This document shows, piece after piece, positions 42,236 to 53,849 of a stretch of 64,000 nt of DNA. Source of the stretch: Isoetes taiwanensis (Eukaryota > Streptophyta > Lycopodiopsida > Isoetales > Isoetaceae). The stretch is from the NCBI GenBank assembly GCA_021234155.1, contig JAJEKV010000110.1:1180187-1244186 (forward strand). The letters run 5' to 3'. Under the pieces are notes generated by a model, which did not search any database, was not told the DNA's origin, and was given only the letters and a program-made list of their open reading frames with translations. Made by a program: the position numbers and the translations under genes. Numbering within the stretch: the stretch's first letter is position 1; each line of letters begins with the position of its first letter.

Positions 42236-44178
42236 TTGCAGCTATTGGAGGAGGAACTGGAAGGGAAAGCAAAAGCGATTGAAGAGGTTGAAGCTAGGGG
42301 AGCGGCAATTCGCTCTAAAACCAAATGGTATGCTGAGGTGGACCATGAAAATTCAAAGTATTTCTTCAGAATGGTCGGGGTGAGATTGGCAGGTAACAGC
42401 ATTTTGCTAATAGTTCAAATATTTTGGAAGATCCCCAAGAGATCTCATAGTTTGTCAGGGGAAGTTTTGAGAATCAATTCAAAGAGGACCCTCTTCCCTC
42501 CTCTTATCTTCATCACACTACCTCATGGATGAACAAAATTGCCTGGGATGGTGGGATCTCCCGGGAAGAAAATCAGCTTCTGCTTCGCACCCCTGAGGGA
42601 CATGAGATTCACAAAACTCTGTGTTCACTGGCAGCCAGAAAGTCCCCTGGACCAAACGGTTTCCCTCCAAAATTTTTTGTGGAGTTCTGGGATGTACTAA
42701 GTCATGATTTCATTCGAGCTGTCCGTGGAGCTTGGGCATCCCAATCCTTACATCCAACACTAGCAACTAGATTCATCACTCTAGTTCCTAAGGTCTCTGG
42801 ACCTCAATGCATTGGTGAATGGTGACCCATCGCTCTTACTAATACTATGTACAAAGTAGTGATGAAGGTTATTGCTAATCGTCTAAAGCCCATTCTAAAT
42901 AGAGTCATTGGAAAAGAGCAGTCTGCATTCCTACCAGGTAGATACATTTTGGATAACTACTTGGTTGCGAGGGAAGGGATGCACTGGTGTCGAGCCTCTA
43001 AGCAAAATTGTGTTCTAATCAAAATGGACTTCAGAAAAACCTATGACTCCTTAAGATGGGAGGGGTTGCGGGAAGTAATGAGTCAGATGGGATTTGATCT
43101 GCAGTTTGTTCAATTAGCCTTGGGGATGAACAATCTAGCTTCAGCTTCGGTGCTAGTCAATGGCCAACCAACAGGAATATTCAACCTTAGGAAGGGCATC
43201 AGGCAAGGCTGCCCATTGGCCCCGTACCTTTTCCTTATTATGGCAAACCTGCTAACAAGAATGGTACAGCTGAAGGAGTCTGAAGGTCACTTGGAAGGGC
43301 TGACCTTTCCTGATGGGGCAGAGAAGCTGACAATCATGCAGTATGCTGACGACACATTCATGTTTCTCAGGTTTGATGATAATAGTTTTCAGTCATTTCG
43401 AGATATTCTACTGGCTTTTGAAGTTATATCAAGGGTAGGACTCCATGCCAGCAAGTGCTCGATTATGTGGGCATTAGAAAGTGACATCGACCCAAGAGCC
43501 AGATTGGGTTTCCCAGTGGTGGGATCTGGAGAGTCGGTTAAGCTACTGGGTCTACCCCTTGTCCTCTCTGACAGCGTAAAGGGACTATGGGCCCCTATTC
43601 TAGACAAGCTGCAAAAAAAGGTAGGGCTGTGGTCTACCAAGTCTTTGGCAACCTCAGGTAGAGTCACGGTGGCTAACGCAGTTCTGGCTACCTCTCATGT
43701 TTATTATTCATCGGTTATGGTGGCCCAAAAAGGAGTATATAATCAAATGCAGGTTATTGTCAGGAAATTCATTTGGGGTGGTATGGCCAAAGTAGGTTGG
43801 AATGAGTTATATCGTGGCAAAAAGGATGGAGGATTGGGTTGCAAAGATCTCTTCACGCAAGCGCAAGCCCTAGCTGCTAAATTTGTATGGAGAGCTTTAA
43901 ATGGTGAGTCATCTCTAGCTTTGAGATTTGTATCCTATTGGTTAAAGTTAGGTAAGTTGGAAGGCAAGCCCTCTCTACCCCGAGATGCGCTAGGGGCATT
44001 ACACTACAGCTTTAAGATGGCTCCTGGAACATCTCCAGTTATGAGAAGGATTCTCCAGGCCTGGAAGGATGTACAACACATATTTACTCCTATGATCTCC
44101 CCTAGGGAAGCAGGGGGGTTTAGTATTGCGCCTCTCGAAGTTTGGATGCTTCTCAATAACAGATCTACCTTGACTTGA
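42236..44178 (+). pseudogene. LINE reverse transcriptase
   Basis: Three in-order frames: 42236-42532 (AIRSKTKWYAEVDHENSKYF), 42529-42825 (AARKSPGPNGFPPKFF, TLVPKVSGPQCI) and 42847-44178. The last contains KVIANRLKPILNRVIGKEQS, AFLPGRYILDN, LIKMDFRKTYDSL (catalytic Asp), GIRQGCPLAPYLFLIMAN, IMQYADDTFMF (YADD box), then the C-terminal RVTVANAVLATSHVYY, VRKFIWGG and DGGLGCKDLFTQAQA. An in-frame TGA at 42826 in the W-x-PIAL box (normally WRPIAL) could come from CGA. It would make cDNA by target-primed reverse transcription. No RNase H or poly-A tail follows. Confidence 0.92.
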
Positions 44179-44895
44179 CAAAGTATCTGCTTGCTCGGTT
44201 GGCCTTGCAGTCAAGATCTCAGACACTTTTACACCATCCACTGTAACATATTCATTACTCCATCTTACAAGCATACCTGCTTTTGGTACCTGTAAACAAG
44301 CCTGACAGCGGAAATTCACTTCCGCAGGAATCGGGTAACCCTCAACAATAGACACTCCAATGCATTTCAACCCTAAGAACTGGTCGCATACTGCATCATC
44401 TGGGCCTGTAAAGGATATAAAACCCTTTCCCGCAAGAATGGAGTCGCAAGAGTGCCATATTTCACAGTCCTTCTCCAATAAAGTGTATCTGGTGTGGGGG
44501 ATAGGTTCCATAGTAGATTCCACTCTCTGGTTTTTGGAGGTGGACGAGACATCTTCTATATTGGATTCACGGACGTCTTCCTCTCTCCAAAGGATGAAGA
44601 ATCCTTTGGCTTCTCCTATAGTTTCTGCATCTGGAGTAGGCCATGGGAGGGCGTGATGCCCCTCAAAAACCTCTTGAACACCAACACTGACAGCTCCTGG
44701 GATGGCTCTGAAATGGCACTGGTTAGAGTTTCCAGCGAATCCTTTGGCAATGGGACGACCATCCTTGTAGATGTATACTTCCTGCACAACAGATTTAATC
44801 AGAACTTGGGGCCAGGCTAGTGAGAACAGAACATAATGCAACACAATCAGCCATGGTGCACTCGGCACGGGAGCCCATATTGGACGGACATCCAA
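43999..44895 (-). CDS. DUF8039-like ORF (transposon-associated), partial
   Basis: A 298-residue minus frame. Residues about 38-115 read EVYIYKDGRPIAKGFAGN, HFRAIPGAVSVGVQEVF and ALPWPTPDAETIGEAKGFFI ending LWREEDV. The pattern G-R-x-A-x-G, H-x-x-x-I-x-G, V-x-V-x-V, LP-x-P and T-I-G-x-A-x-G-x-F-x-x-W matches the DUF8039 module found with plant En/Spm-type transposon genes. The later part (GISIVEGYPIPAEVNF-like, RCQACLQVPKAGMLVRWS) is consistent with a continuing protein. The final ~55 residues, below about 44165, are antisense to the LINE RT and not meaningful. It probably marks a third transposon fragment joined to the LINE 3' side. Confidence 0.4.
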   Translation of the reverse strand: MDVRPIWAPVPSAPWLIVLHYVLFSLAWPQVLIKSVVQEVYIYKDGRPIAKGFAGNSNQCHFRAIPGAVSVGVQEVFEGHHALPWPTPDAETIGEAKGFFILWREEDVRESNIEDVSSTSKNQRVESTMEPIPHTRYTLLEKDCEIWHSCDSILAGKGFISFTGPDDAVCDQFLGLKCIGVSIVEGYPIPAEVNFRCQACLQVPKAGMLVRWSNEYVTVDGVKVSEILTARPTEQADTLSSQGRSVIEKHPNFERRNTKPPCFPRGDHRSKYVLYILPGLENPSHNWRCSRSHLKAVV

Positions 44896-45245
44896 TTACA
44901 GACCCGAGCCAGTTTGGCATATCCAAGGGGTTCTGAAATTGGACGGCCGCCCAATTTGGTTCGAAAGCATCGCTTAGGAGGGCACTGGGAAACTGAAATT
45001 GGGCGGCCGCACATCCTAACTCCCCGCTTGCTGTACACAGCAGGAAATCCAAATTGGGCGGCCGCCTATCCCAAGCTCCAGTTTCTTCTTCACAGCAAGC
45101 AATCCAAATTGGGCACCCGCCGAATTTGTTTTACATTTCTTGCACGGGGGAAACATGGATACTTGTATTATGCCCTCTCCCGAATTGGATGTTGTACACG
45201 TCACACACCGGCCAAGGCAAATTGGGCCCCCCCGCCCAATTTGTC
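44880..45245. repeat. cluster of NotI-containing palindromes (AATTGGGCGGCCGCCCAATT type)
   Basis: At about 44938, 45000, 45050, 45102 and 45220 the motif AAATTGGGCGGCCGCC, or a partial form of it, recurs; several continue into CCCAATTTG, making near-perfect palindromes. Spacing is about 50-60 bases for the first four. It lies at the 5' side of the DUF8039-like ORF. No coding is supported. Confidence 0.7.
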
Positions 45246-45339
45246 TTCCATTTCCTGCACAGGGGAACACATGAGCGCTAGTATTGAAGCTGATGTGAAT
45301 TGCATGTTGTGCCGCGTCGCTCTGGCAGGCCAGCTAGAT

Positions 45340-46950
45340 TGAAGCGACGCCCGCATTGGCTGCGTAATGGAGTAGGGTCCTCAAAATGAAGGGTTTTGAA
45401 GGCGTAAGATCTCATTGATTCCACGAGTGAAGGGTAATCAATTTATGTCGGCGCTTTGGGTGAGTCGGAGAATCTGCTGTGTCTTAAAAGCGTGGTGGCC
45501 GAGGCGAAGCGGTAGTTCTTCAAGGCTACACCATTGAAAGAAGGAGCTCAATCAGTCACCAAGATAAAGTATACATAGCGATTCTTGAGTCTATAGCGGT
45601 AAGCATGGAAGCACAAAACTTGAAATCCATGTTGCGACATCGGTAAAAATAGGCACATCTGCAAAAATGTTTTGCGATTTGAGCTAACATGAATTTGAAC
45701 TCAAAAACCTTTGCCAAAATCATAGATCACACATTTCTTAAGAATAATTACCTTGGGAGTGGTATATGCTCAGTTCTTGATCAACTATGTTAAAGTAGGC
45801 TCAAGATTGATGAATTCAAATCACGAGAAAGCAATTGACATAAATGGAGGTGTCCGAGGAAATGGGAATTTGAGATTACTCGGCCAAATTCAAATTCAGA
45901 ATTCAAAATCCCCTCCCTCTTCCCCACATTTATATGTAATTTAATAAAGGCCAATGTTTATTAATGTTATTTGGGACAAGTCGGAATGTCATTATATATC
46001 TGGCGCCTGCGTTTGTATGATATTTTTTTTGAATTTCAAATTTGAATTGTGGACCCGTGGTCCATCAGCCCCTTCATTATTTTCAAATAAGAGGTTGCCA
46101 TGTGGCGCTTGCTATTTGTGGATCGCGGGGATTGCCGCATTGCCCGGTTCAGCAGAGCCGCGCGCCTACCCATTATTTATGGTACCAGCGGTCCATTTAA
46201 GCTGGTCGACACTTGTCCTTATCAATGGGACGGCGATTGAAACTGGAGAGCTGAGGCGAAAAACCGCATGGCGAAATAATTGGCGGCTGACGGGTGTGAA
46301 GGGACGGGCATCACCGCTATTTCCACCCGCCGATACTCGACATAGCAGCGAGAATCAATTCTGGCCTCTAGAGCACTTTGGTAGTTAAACTCCCTATTAT
46401 TTGTTATTTCCATTTTTCTTCTATTAGAGCACGAACTCTAATCTTGCAAGAAGGATGAAAACTCAAATAATCCAAACTCAATCTATGAGATCTAAACAAT
46501 ACTGTAACATCTCCATATAGCTAGATCAAACAAAAATATACTCTCTCAATACACCCTCTCTTTGTTCTTCTCCTGCAGCAAGGTAACAGTGATGATCGTA
46601 CGCAAATTGCACACTGCCACAATGCATACGTGCATATCTTTATGGGTATGTCGGGTGAAATTGATGCAAGTCCCCAGAGGAAAGGTAGAAATCACATCAG
46701 TCCATGACCATTCTAGGTCACCCACATTCCTCACCCACAATCTGTCCACCACATTGCTTCATTCTGATCACCACATTCACCCAGTCCTACGCACTCACTC
46801 CTTTGTCATCACATTCATCACTTTGTCACCACACCCACCCACAGTCGCCAGCTGTACCACAGTCACCGTTCATCCAGCGGTCATCACACTCCACCACATT
46901 CATTCTGAGTTACCACATTGATCAAAAACATCAATATTTCTCAAGGAAAT
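45340..46950. other. no recognisable gene
   Basis: Open frames (144 residues at 45954-46388; 119 residues at 46562-46921) have skewed composition and no domain. The 46.7-46.9 kb stretch is a CCACATTCATCAC-like low-complexity repeat that explains the His/Pro/Ser-rich frames. Confidence 0.4.
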
Positions 46951-46959
46951 CAAAAGAGG

Positions 46960-47770
46960 TGGTTACTATTGGCGGAGAATCTTTACTCAAAGAGGAGGAG
47001 CCTAATTTGATATCTTTTGTTAAAGAATTAGGAGATGTTTTGGCAAAAATGCAAAAGAATTGAAAGGCATTCCACGGAGGTTGTAGTTCATACCATTGAT
47101 TTGACAAGGATCAAAACCCAGTCCAACAAGCTCAAAGGAGAATGAAGATACAACCCATAGAAAGAAGCAAGTAAAGGCTGAAGTCATGAAGCTTTTGGGC
47201 CAAGGATTTATTGTACCAATACCAAATTCAGATTGGATCCAGTTCTATTGTACGATTGAAAACCAAATAACTCAATCAGTATGCATTGATTACAAAAGGA
47301 TCTCTCTGCCCGAAAGCTACTCATAAAGAGATCATTTTCCTACACCATTCGCCAGACACCTTTGTTGAGGATGTATTGTAGGAAATCAGGCCTATTCTTT
47401 TTTGGATAGTTACTTTCAGGACATAATCGAATCAAATCTATCCACTACATCAACTTAATGATGCTTTTAGAACACCTTTTAGCATCTATGCTTATAAGGT
47501 ATTACTTTTGGCCTCCACGGAAATGCTCCGACCCACATTTTATTTGAGCTATGACGCCCAATAACTTTCACTGACATTTTAGACTTTTTGCTGAGGTCTT
47601 TATAGATGACAACGAGTGTTTTCAGTCCATATGAAGATCCACTTGGATCATCTCGAAAAGTTCTTGAAGATGCGATTGTATGGCATAAGTTTGAATCACA
47701 CTAAGTATATTTTTCTTCACTAGAGGAGGAAAACTATTGAGCATTATGTTTGAAAATATAGTTTACAAGG
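46960..47770 (+). pseudogene. Ty3/gypsy reverse transcriptase remnant
   Basis: Across several frames I read NPVQQAQRRM, then VKAEVMKLLGQGFIVPIPNS followed by DW (the start of gypsy RT), and about 450 bases later EVFIDD and HLDHLEK-like and ISLNHTKYIF (the F-x-DD box and the following helix). The middle is scrambled by indels. No LTRs, primer site or integrase could be placed. Confidence 0.65.
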
Positions 47771-47779
47771 AGGTGAGAA

Positions 47780-50700
47780 ACCATGGTAAAGATTGCAGCA
47801 ACGGAGAAGGTGAAACCACCTACAAATATATCACAGAGTGAGAAGCTTATACTTGGCCAACCTTCCGGTTTTAGTAGGAGGTATTTTTAATTTTGCGAGA
47901 AGGTAACCCGGCCACTTGTGGATTGTATGGAAACAAGACAGGGTACAGATGGGGAGGGCTCAGAAGCATTTGAAGATGGTGCCTTGGACAATTGAAAGGA
48001 GAACTTTGTTGATTCACTCAATAATGAGTGAGCCATTTCTGTTTATTCTTTTCACGGTTTGGAAGCAAGCTTTGCATTTGTCACACTATGTCAGAAAAAT
48101 CAGCAAAAGCATTATGATGTAATTACTATGCTAGCATTAAGTTCCTCCTTCCCACATCATACCCCCTTACTGTTCTCTATGATAAATAATAGCAAAATCC
48201 GCAGTGGACCTTATAGGCAAAATTGTTCTTTGCGGCGGTGGATGCAAAGGCACATTTCCAATTGAAGAGCACCCCCCACTGAGGCGGCCAAAGGTGATGT
48301 TGGTGATCTTGAGGAGGATCTTGCGGCGAATCGAGTAAGTGACCACTCCTCTGTTTGCCACCAGTCCCGGCGCTGACTTCCGGACAATCCAAAGAGATTA
48401 CGATCTAGAATCCCGAGAAATCCCTCTTCCATACAAGGCGGTCGCCTACGTCTTTGAGGTATGAAATTTTGGTAAATCAACCTGCTCCGGAAGTCTTGGC
48501 GAGAATGTGGACTTGGCCTACAAGCCTTTACCAAATGAACCTTGATACTATAAGTCCCTCGACCCAAGCCACTTTCGACTTAGTATTTCGATTGAGAGGA
48601 GGATCTCGATTACAGCCCTCTCCATGACATCTCCAACACCTCCCACGAGATCTCTCAAGAAGAAGCGAAAGGTAGGACTACATCTAAATCCCCTCTTGGT
48701 AATGTGAATCTCCCTCACTTGCTATCTACAACACTTTCGAAATGCCAGAATGCATTTGATAGTTGGGGTTCTTTATCACCTTACTTGGCGGCCGGTCACT
48801 TATTTGCCGGATGCCTAAGGCTGCCACAAATGGCATGGATCGAAAAGCAAAGAAGGTGGGGAAGAAACTCGGGGAACAAGAACAAAGCAAAAGAATGAAC
48901 AAAGCTGAATCATATTGATGCTTCAGAAAGGAGGTGCTCCAAAGCGTGAGCAAAAGCCTAAACAATGAGGAAATGCTCTCTCTAAATAGTGAAACAAAAC
49001 CCTAACCTAAGCCCACGACATCTCACCTTCCGCAGGATCTAGGCTAAATCACGGGCCATGGGTCCCAGCAGGGGTCCAATATGAACTCTGGAAATACATG
49101 TGGCCTATGCCCACCTACACATATGTGGGCTAAATGGGCCCCTAGATCAGGAGTGGTCCAATGTGATAAATACATGTGGCCTATGCCACTCAATGCTTAT
49201 ATGTTTGGCAAAGGGCTAACACTCCCCCACCACGCAGGCTATGTGAACCTTTACTAGCGGCAGGTTAAACATTTACATGATGTCCAAAGTGAGGGAAATA
49301 ATAGGGAGATAATATGCTTGAAGTCACGACCTAAAAATGCCAATATGCGATGAAGTACAAAATGGTAAGAGGTTGCGAGAGAATTTGTCTACCACTTCTC
49401 TTGAGCTTGCTACAAGCTCCTTTAAAATAGAAGTCAAATTTAAGGTTGAAGGCTGCCACCATACTCATAGAGCTTGCCACTAGCTCTCCGAGAATACATG
49501 CGTAATCAAAGTGTCACGTAAAGAGTTGAACAAAAATTTGGAAAAGAAAAATTGTGGAAGGAAGGTTCTACCAGGAGTCATCTTCCGCGCCCGGTTTTTG
49601 GAGAACTTGAAGCGTTGAAACAAGGAGTAGTTGAAACATATAAGTGATTATGAAGGAGAATACGAGGTCATCTTCAACGCCATTTGTTGAACTTGAGAAG
49701 AGTTTGAGATGATTTGAACTTGAAGAAGAGGTTGAAATTGAAGGGGAAGCGGAAGGCCCTAAGTCATCTTCCGCCATTTGTTGAACTTGAAAGAGGCTCC
49801 AACACGCCGCTAGTATTATATGGGCGGATATTAGTTGATCAAAATATTTGAACTTGAAAAAGTTGACGCGAAATTGTTGAAATTAATTGACACGCACTGC
49901 GCCATGTGGCCATGTGAGGTGTGATATGGCGGGAGCGAAGAAGGCGAGAATTAATGCTACGCCATTGCCGAGGAACTTGAAATTTGTTTTACGCACAAAG
50001 GGTGCAAAAGTAGATCTAAGTCGAGGGCAAAAGATGAAGTCACAAAATGTGCTTAAAAGCCAATATCCCGGTCTTTTCGCTGCGTCAAAAGTGGATGAAA
50101 GGTTGTGCTGGGAATACCTTTGCGTGGCCACGTGACAATTTTGTTAGACTCTTATTTGTGGGGAACCTTGCATGAAGCTTGTGTAGTGAATAAGAAATGT
50201 CTTGAGATCTGAAAAGATACCCGCAATATGGGCGTGGGATGTGATGCTTGTTAGAGGCCATCAAAGGATTAGATTATATGGAAGAAAAGTGTGCCGCGTG
50301 GGGCGTGGTTATTTTGAGGGCCCCGGATTGACCCGCGTGGGTGACAGAGCTTTTAACAGTGGAGCTAAAGGAGGCCCCTGCTTTGCGGATTTTGAACTTC
50401 GAAGCCTTGCAGAGTGATGGCCGTGGGCCTACTTGGGAAGGTCTTGAAGACTCCAGCGAGTGATGGCGTGGGCTGGGTTTTGCAGACGGAAACTGCCTTA
50501 GTGATGGTAGTGGGCTGGGTTTGTGAGAGCTAGGTTTTGCTGTAAACTTAAAACCACTTAATTGATGGCGTGGAACAGCTGTTGATCTTGATCAAAGCAC
50601 GAAATTTGAAAACAATGTGCACGGAGAAACTTTGTGTGCTATCACCCAGAGGCGTGGATATCGAGAGAGGGAGTGTTACACATTCACCATTGATACTCTT

Positions 50701-52690
50701 GTCATAAGGTGGTGAGATCATTTTGCCAAGGGGCCATGGAAATCCGTGCGGTGTGGATGATCCTCGGGCGAGGGAAGTGTGGCCGTGATGGGTGCGTGGG
50801 CCAGTGACGCTACGGGGAGAGAATTTGTGATGAAGGCGGCACGAAGCTTGTGGATGAAGGAGTTGCCGGAAAGATGCGTTAGCCGTGGAGACTTTTGTGT
50901 GAAGCCAAGAGTTCTTGAGGGATGGGCCCGCGCCCGTGATGGTTGAAGGTCGAGAAACTACTTGCGCGTGATGGCGTGGGGTCTCGATCTTTGTGATTGA
51001 AGGGAATTGACCACGCGGTAGGCGGTAGTGAAGCAAAGAAGTTACGCCAAAGGGAAGTGAAGGTGAGGCGGCCGAGAATTGTGCCGCGCCGTGATGAATT
51101 ATTCTTGTAAAACTTGTGGTAGGCGTGGGGCCTTGAATTCCGTTACTGGGTGGGCGCGGGCATGGTATGACGCCGTGAATGTTGCAACTGCTTGAAGGCT
51201 GGAATATATATACAAACTTGATTCTGGCATTTTCAATGCAGCTACATGTCTTTACTTAAAAAGGATCACATAAAGCGAAGGAGGCGTTGATTACTTACCC
51301 TGAAAACTCGTGAGGAAAAATGTAATTATTACCCTTCTTTGCAAAAATGCACGCTCATGAAAACAGATTTTGAAGCCGAGGGGAAACATCTGCGGTCGAT
51401 ATGCTGATAGGATTTGGTTGCCGCGAGAGATGATGTTGTGGGCTTCGCGGGGCTAATGATGCAGAGTAGAGAGCTTATTTCGCATTGTTGTAGCTTCAAA
51501 GATATGAAGCGTGAGGCAAATAGGGTGAATTCTTTAGCTGGGTAGTGCGAGAAAAGAGGGCATCTTATTGTCTCTAAAATTTTCCGAGGAGATGGATGAT
51601 ATATGGTTTACGGCTATGCGGCTCCAAGGCGGCTTGAAGATATTGAATTGGTTCTTGAATTGGTTATGATGAGGGAAGCCAATGACTTTGTATCAAATTA
51701 TTGCAAAATATCACGAGGATTAAATAGCGAGAGGCTTAAATTTTACGTGGAAGTGGGGGATGGAGAAAAGAATCCTCGGTGAAAGGATCGCGGTGCCGCG
51801 ATATATGCATGATTCTTGAGAAAAAATTACTACCACGAATGGGTCATTGAACAGAGGCCCTACCCCTTTTTGCGGGTAAAGAGAGGCTGATAAAAATGCA
51901 TAAGCAAAATTGATGGGGGTTTTAACCTTATGGTGTATCGGTCACGTAGGCATGAGGAGTCATCCCAAGCAGGAGTGTCGTGAAGAATCAAAAGGTGAAT
52001 GAAGGAAATATTTGTTTACGCTTCTTTGGGCACGAAAAATATGCTAAGACATAAAACAGAAGAGTGATAGCTCAAAAACAAAACTACTGCGAGATTGAGA
52101 AAAAGATAGATGCATGTGGAAGAGCGTTGGGCCTCTTCAGGTGATTTAACTCCCGTACAGCTGCAAAATCAAAAAGGAGACATACACAGATCCACGAGAA
52201 GACACCTGCACTCCGGGAGTAAAAGCAGCGGTGGCTTGTGTAGACTCGAACGATTCCATGAGATGCATTAGCAACTATAAGAGAAGCGTGAAAGCGACAG
52301 CATTGGAGTGCACGTCTAGAAGCGTGTCAAAAAACCCCTATAAATTGTTTGACCGTTCGCCGCAGGGAATCGATTGAGCTATGAGAGAGAAAAATATTAA
52401 CGAATAGAACTTCGAGGAGGGCGAGAGAGGGCGAAAGTCCCATGAATCGCGATGTTATTATGCGAAATGGAACCAAGATTTGGTGTTGGTATTTGGTATG
52501 CACCAAAAACATAACGCGTGTGGCTTTGAATGTTTACGAAGCGAGCATGGATAACAAAAAACATCTTTGGATGATGAACCCAAAAGTATGATAAATAAGA
52601 ACTACGATGTGACAAATAAGAACTTATTGTGCAGCAAATCATTGTACTTGCTAGAAACATGGTGAGATCTTAGAGGTAAAGGAAGGAAAA
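47780..52690. other. mostly unrecognised, GC- and CG-rich
   Basis: No domain is recognised in any frame; the longest, 162 residues at 51036-50548 minus, is low complexity. A 20-base direct repeat AAATACATGTGGCCTATGCC occurs at 49092 and 49170. The words GTGATGGCGTGGG and GTGATGG(T)AGTGGGC recur at 50.41-50.97 kb, suggesting a degenerate tandem structure. The region may be LTR or untranslated parts of the gypsy element, but I cannot show that. Confidence 0.35.
49092..49189. repeat. 20-bp direct repeat, 78 bp apart
   Basis: AAATACATGTGGCCTATGCC is present at 49092-49111 and 49170-49189, each preceded within about 20 bases by GGTCCAATRTG-like sequence. Confidence 0.75.
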
Positions 52691-52869
52691 GTATAATGTG
52701 TATAAATTGTTTGTTGTATGTGGTTGTTGTGGGCTACTCTATTATGCTTAAAACATGATATTTCCCGACCATAAATCAAGATTGTCTTCTTTTTATTTTT
52801 GATAATATGATGTATTCTTCAAAGCTGTTTTGACCTTTGAAAACATAACTACGACACTAAGCGCATGCG

Positions 52870-53560
52870 GGGAGGTACTTGGGAAATTGATCCCTCAAAA
52901 TAGATAGATCGAGAGATTTGAAGGCATTGTCACACTTTGGAAAGAGGAACGCTACACACGACTCATTGCATAGGAACCATGTGGCAGGGACAGCACTCCT
53001 AAAGGTAGCTTATAGACCTCTCTCATTATACGTGAGAATTGTGTTTCAATTCAATGGGACACCTGCAATCCGCACATTGGTGGTTGGGAAACTCTTGAAC
53101 TAAAGCGAGAAGGAGATTAAAGCAACTAATGTTGCTAATAAAGCATCAGATGAAGACTTTAAGAGTTGAAGTAGAAGATGAACATGAAGAAGAGAGGGTA
53201 GAGGAGAAGACTATAGTAGCTAGTTCTATGGTAGAGGTTGGAGATAATTTTCTTTGTCAATGCGAGAGGAAGGTATTAATGAAGGAAGGGTTTGATTTTT
53301 ATGTATTGAAGTGCTTACGAGAGCAAAAGAACACTTTGCTTGGGGATTATGTGGATGGATGGGAAATGTATTTTGGAGTTGAATGCGGTATTGTCTGAGG
53401 ATATTGCTATAAGCGGTGGGTGGTCTCAAATTTGAGCTCTTGGATGACCGACTGTGGCTAGTGTGTATAATACCTTACAGCAAGATTGTAACTTTGAAAT
53501 GATTTACTTGAGATGGAAGAGGATGGTATGTTGTATGTACTATGGTGAAGACGCGCCAGC
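52870..53560 (+). pseudogene. second copy of the transposase-like gene's last exon
   Basis: Plus-strand frames read EVEDEHEEERVEEK, IVASSMVEVGDNF, GFDFYVLKCLREQKNTLL and GDYVDGWEMYFGVE. They parallel IEDEHEEED, IASSMVEVCDNF, VDFYVLKCTEAKNTLL and EDYVDGWENVFGVE of the gene at 23.67-24.4 kb. Several frameshifts are present. No catalytic core accompanies it. Confidence 0.75.
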
Positions 53561-53849
53561 AGTTATATGTAGCCTCCCAAATTTCGACGGTCTATGGTCA
53601 AACTACGACTTAAATACTTGTTCATATGGTATTGACTCAATTTACTATTCATAGTTTACGACTATTAAAGCAAAAGCACTCACACGAAAACATCAATGCA
53701 ATTGTAACACGAAAGTCTTGTATTTATGTTCTGTATTACATCAAAATTGTGGCATATCGCACATATAACATGTACAAAATTGTGGCATATGCCCGAGGTT
53801 ATACATATAAGTCTTCACTATTTCAATATATATAACTTTGTAACTTTTG

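Larger units (their letters stand above)
32513..44170 (+). mobile_element. LINE (non-LTR retrotransposon) split by two insertions
   Basis: Endonuclease coding (32873-33446, resuming at 41312) and reverse transcriptase coding (42236-44178) lie in the right order on the plus strand. A CACTA-like element interrupts the endonuclease and a hAT MITE interrupts the EN-RT linker. Both junctions rejoin cleanly when one target copy is removed. There is no poly-A tail: similarity ends at about 44170 against a DUF8039-like ORF. The 32.51-32.87 kb part is probably ORF1 tail or spacer with no clear domain. Frameshifts and stops show it is dead. Confidence 0.85.

Noticed and set aside
46562-46921. 119-residue His/Pro/Ser/Thr-rich proteins in two overlapping frames
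   Set aside because: Explained by a CCACATTCATCAC-type low-complexity tract; no domain.
50548-51036. 162-residue minus-strand protein
   Set aside because: Low complexity over a region of repeated GTGATGGCGTGGG words and suspected sequence errors; no domain.
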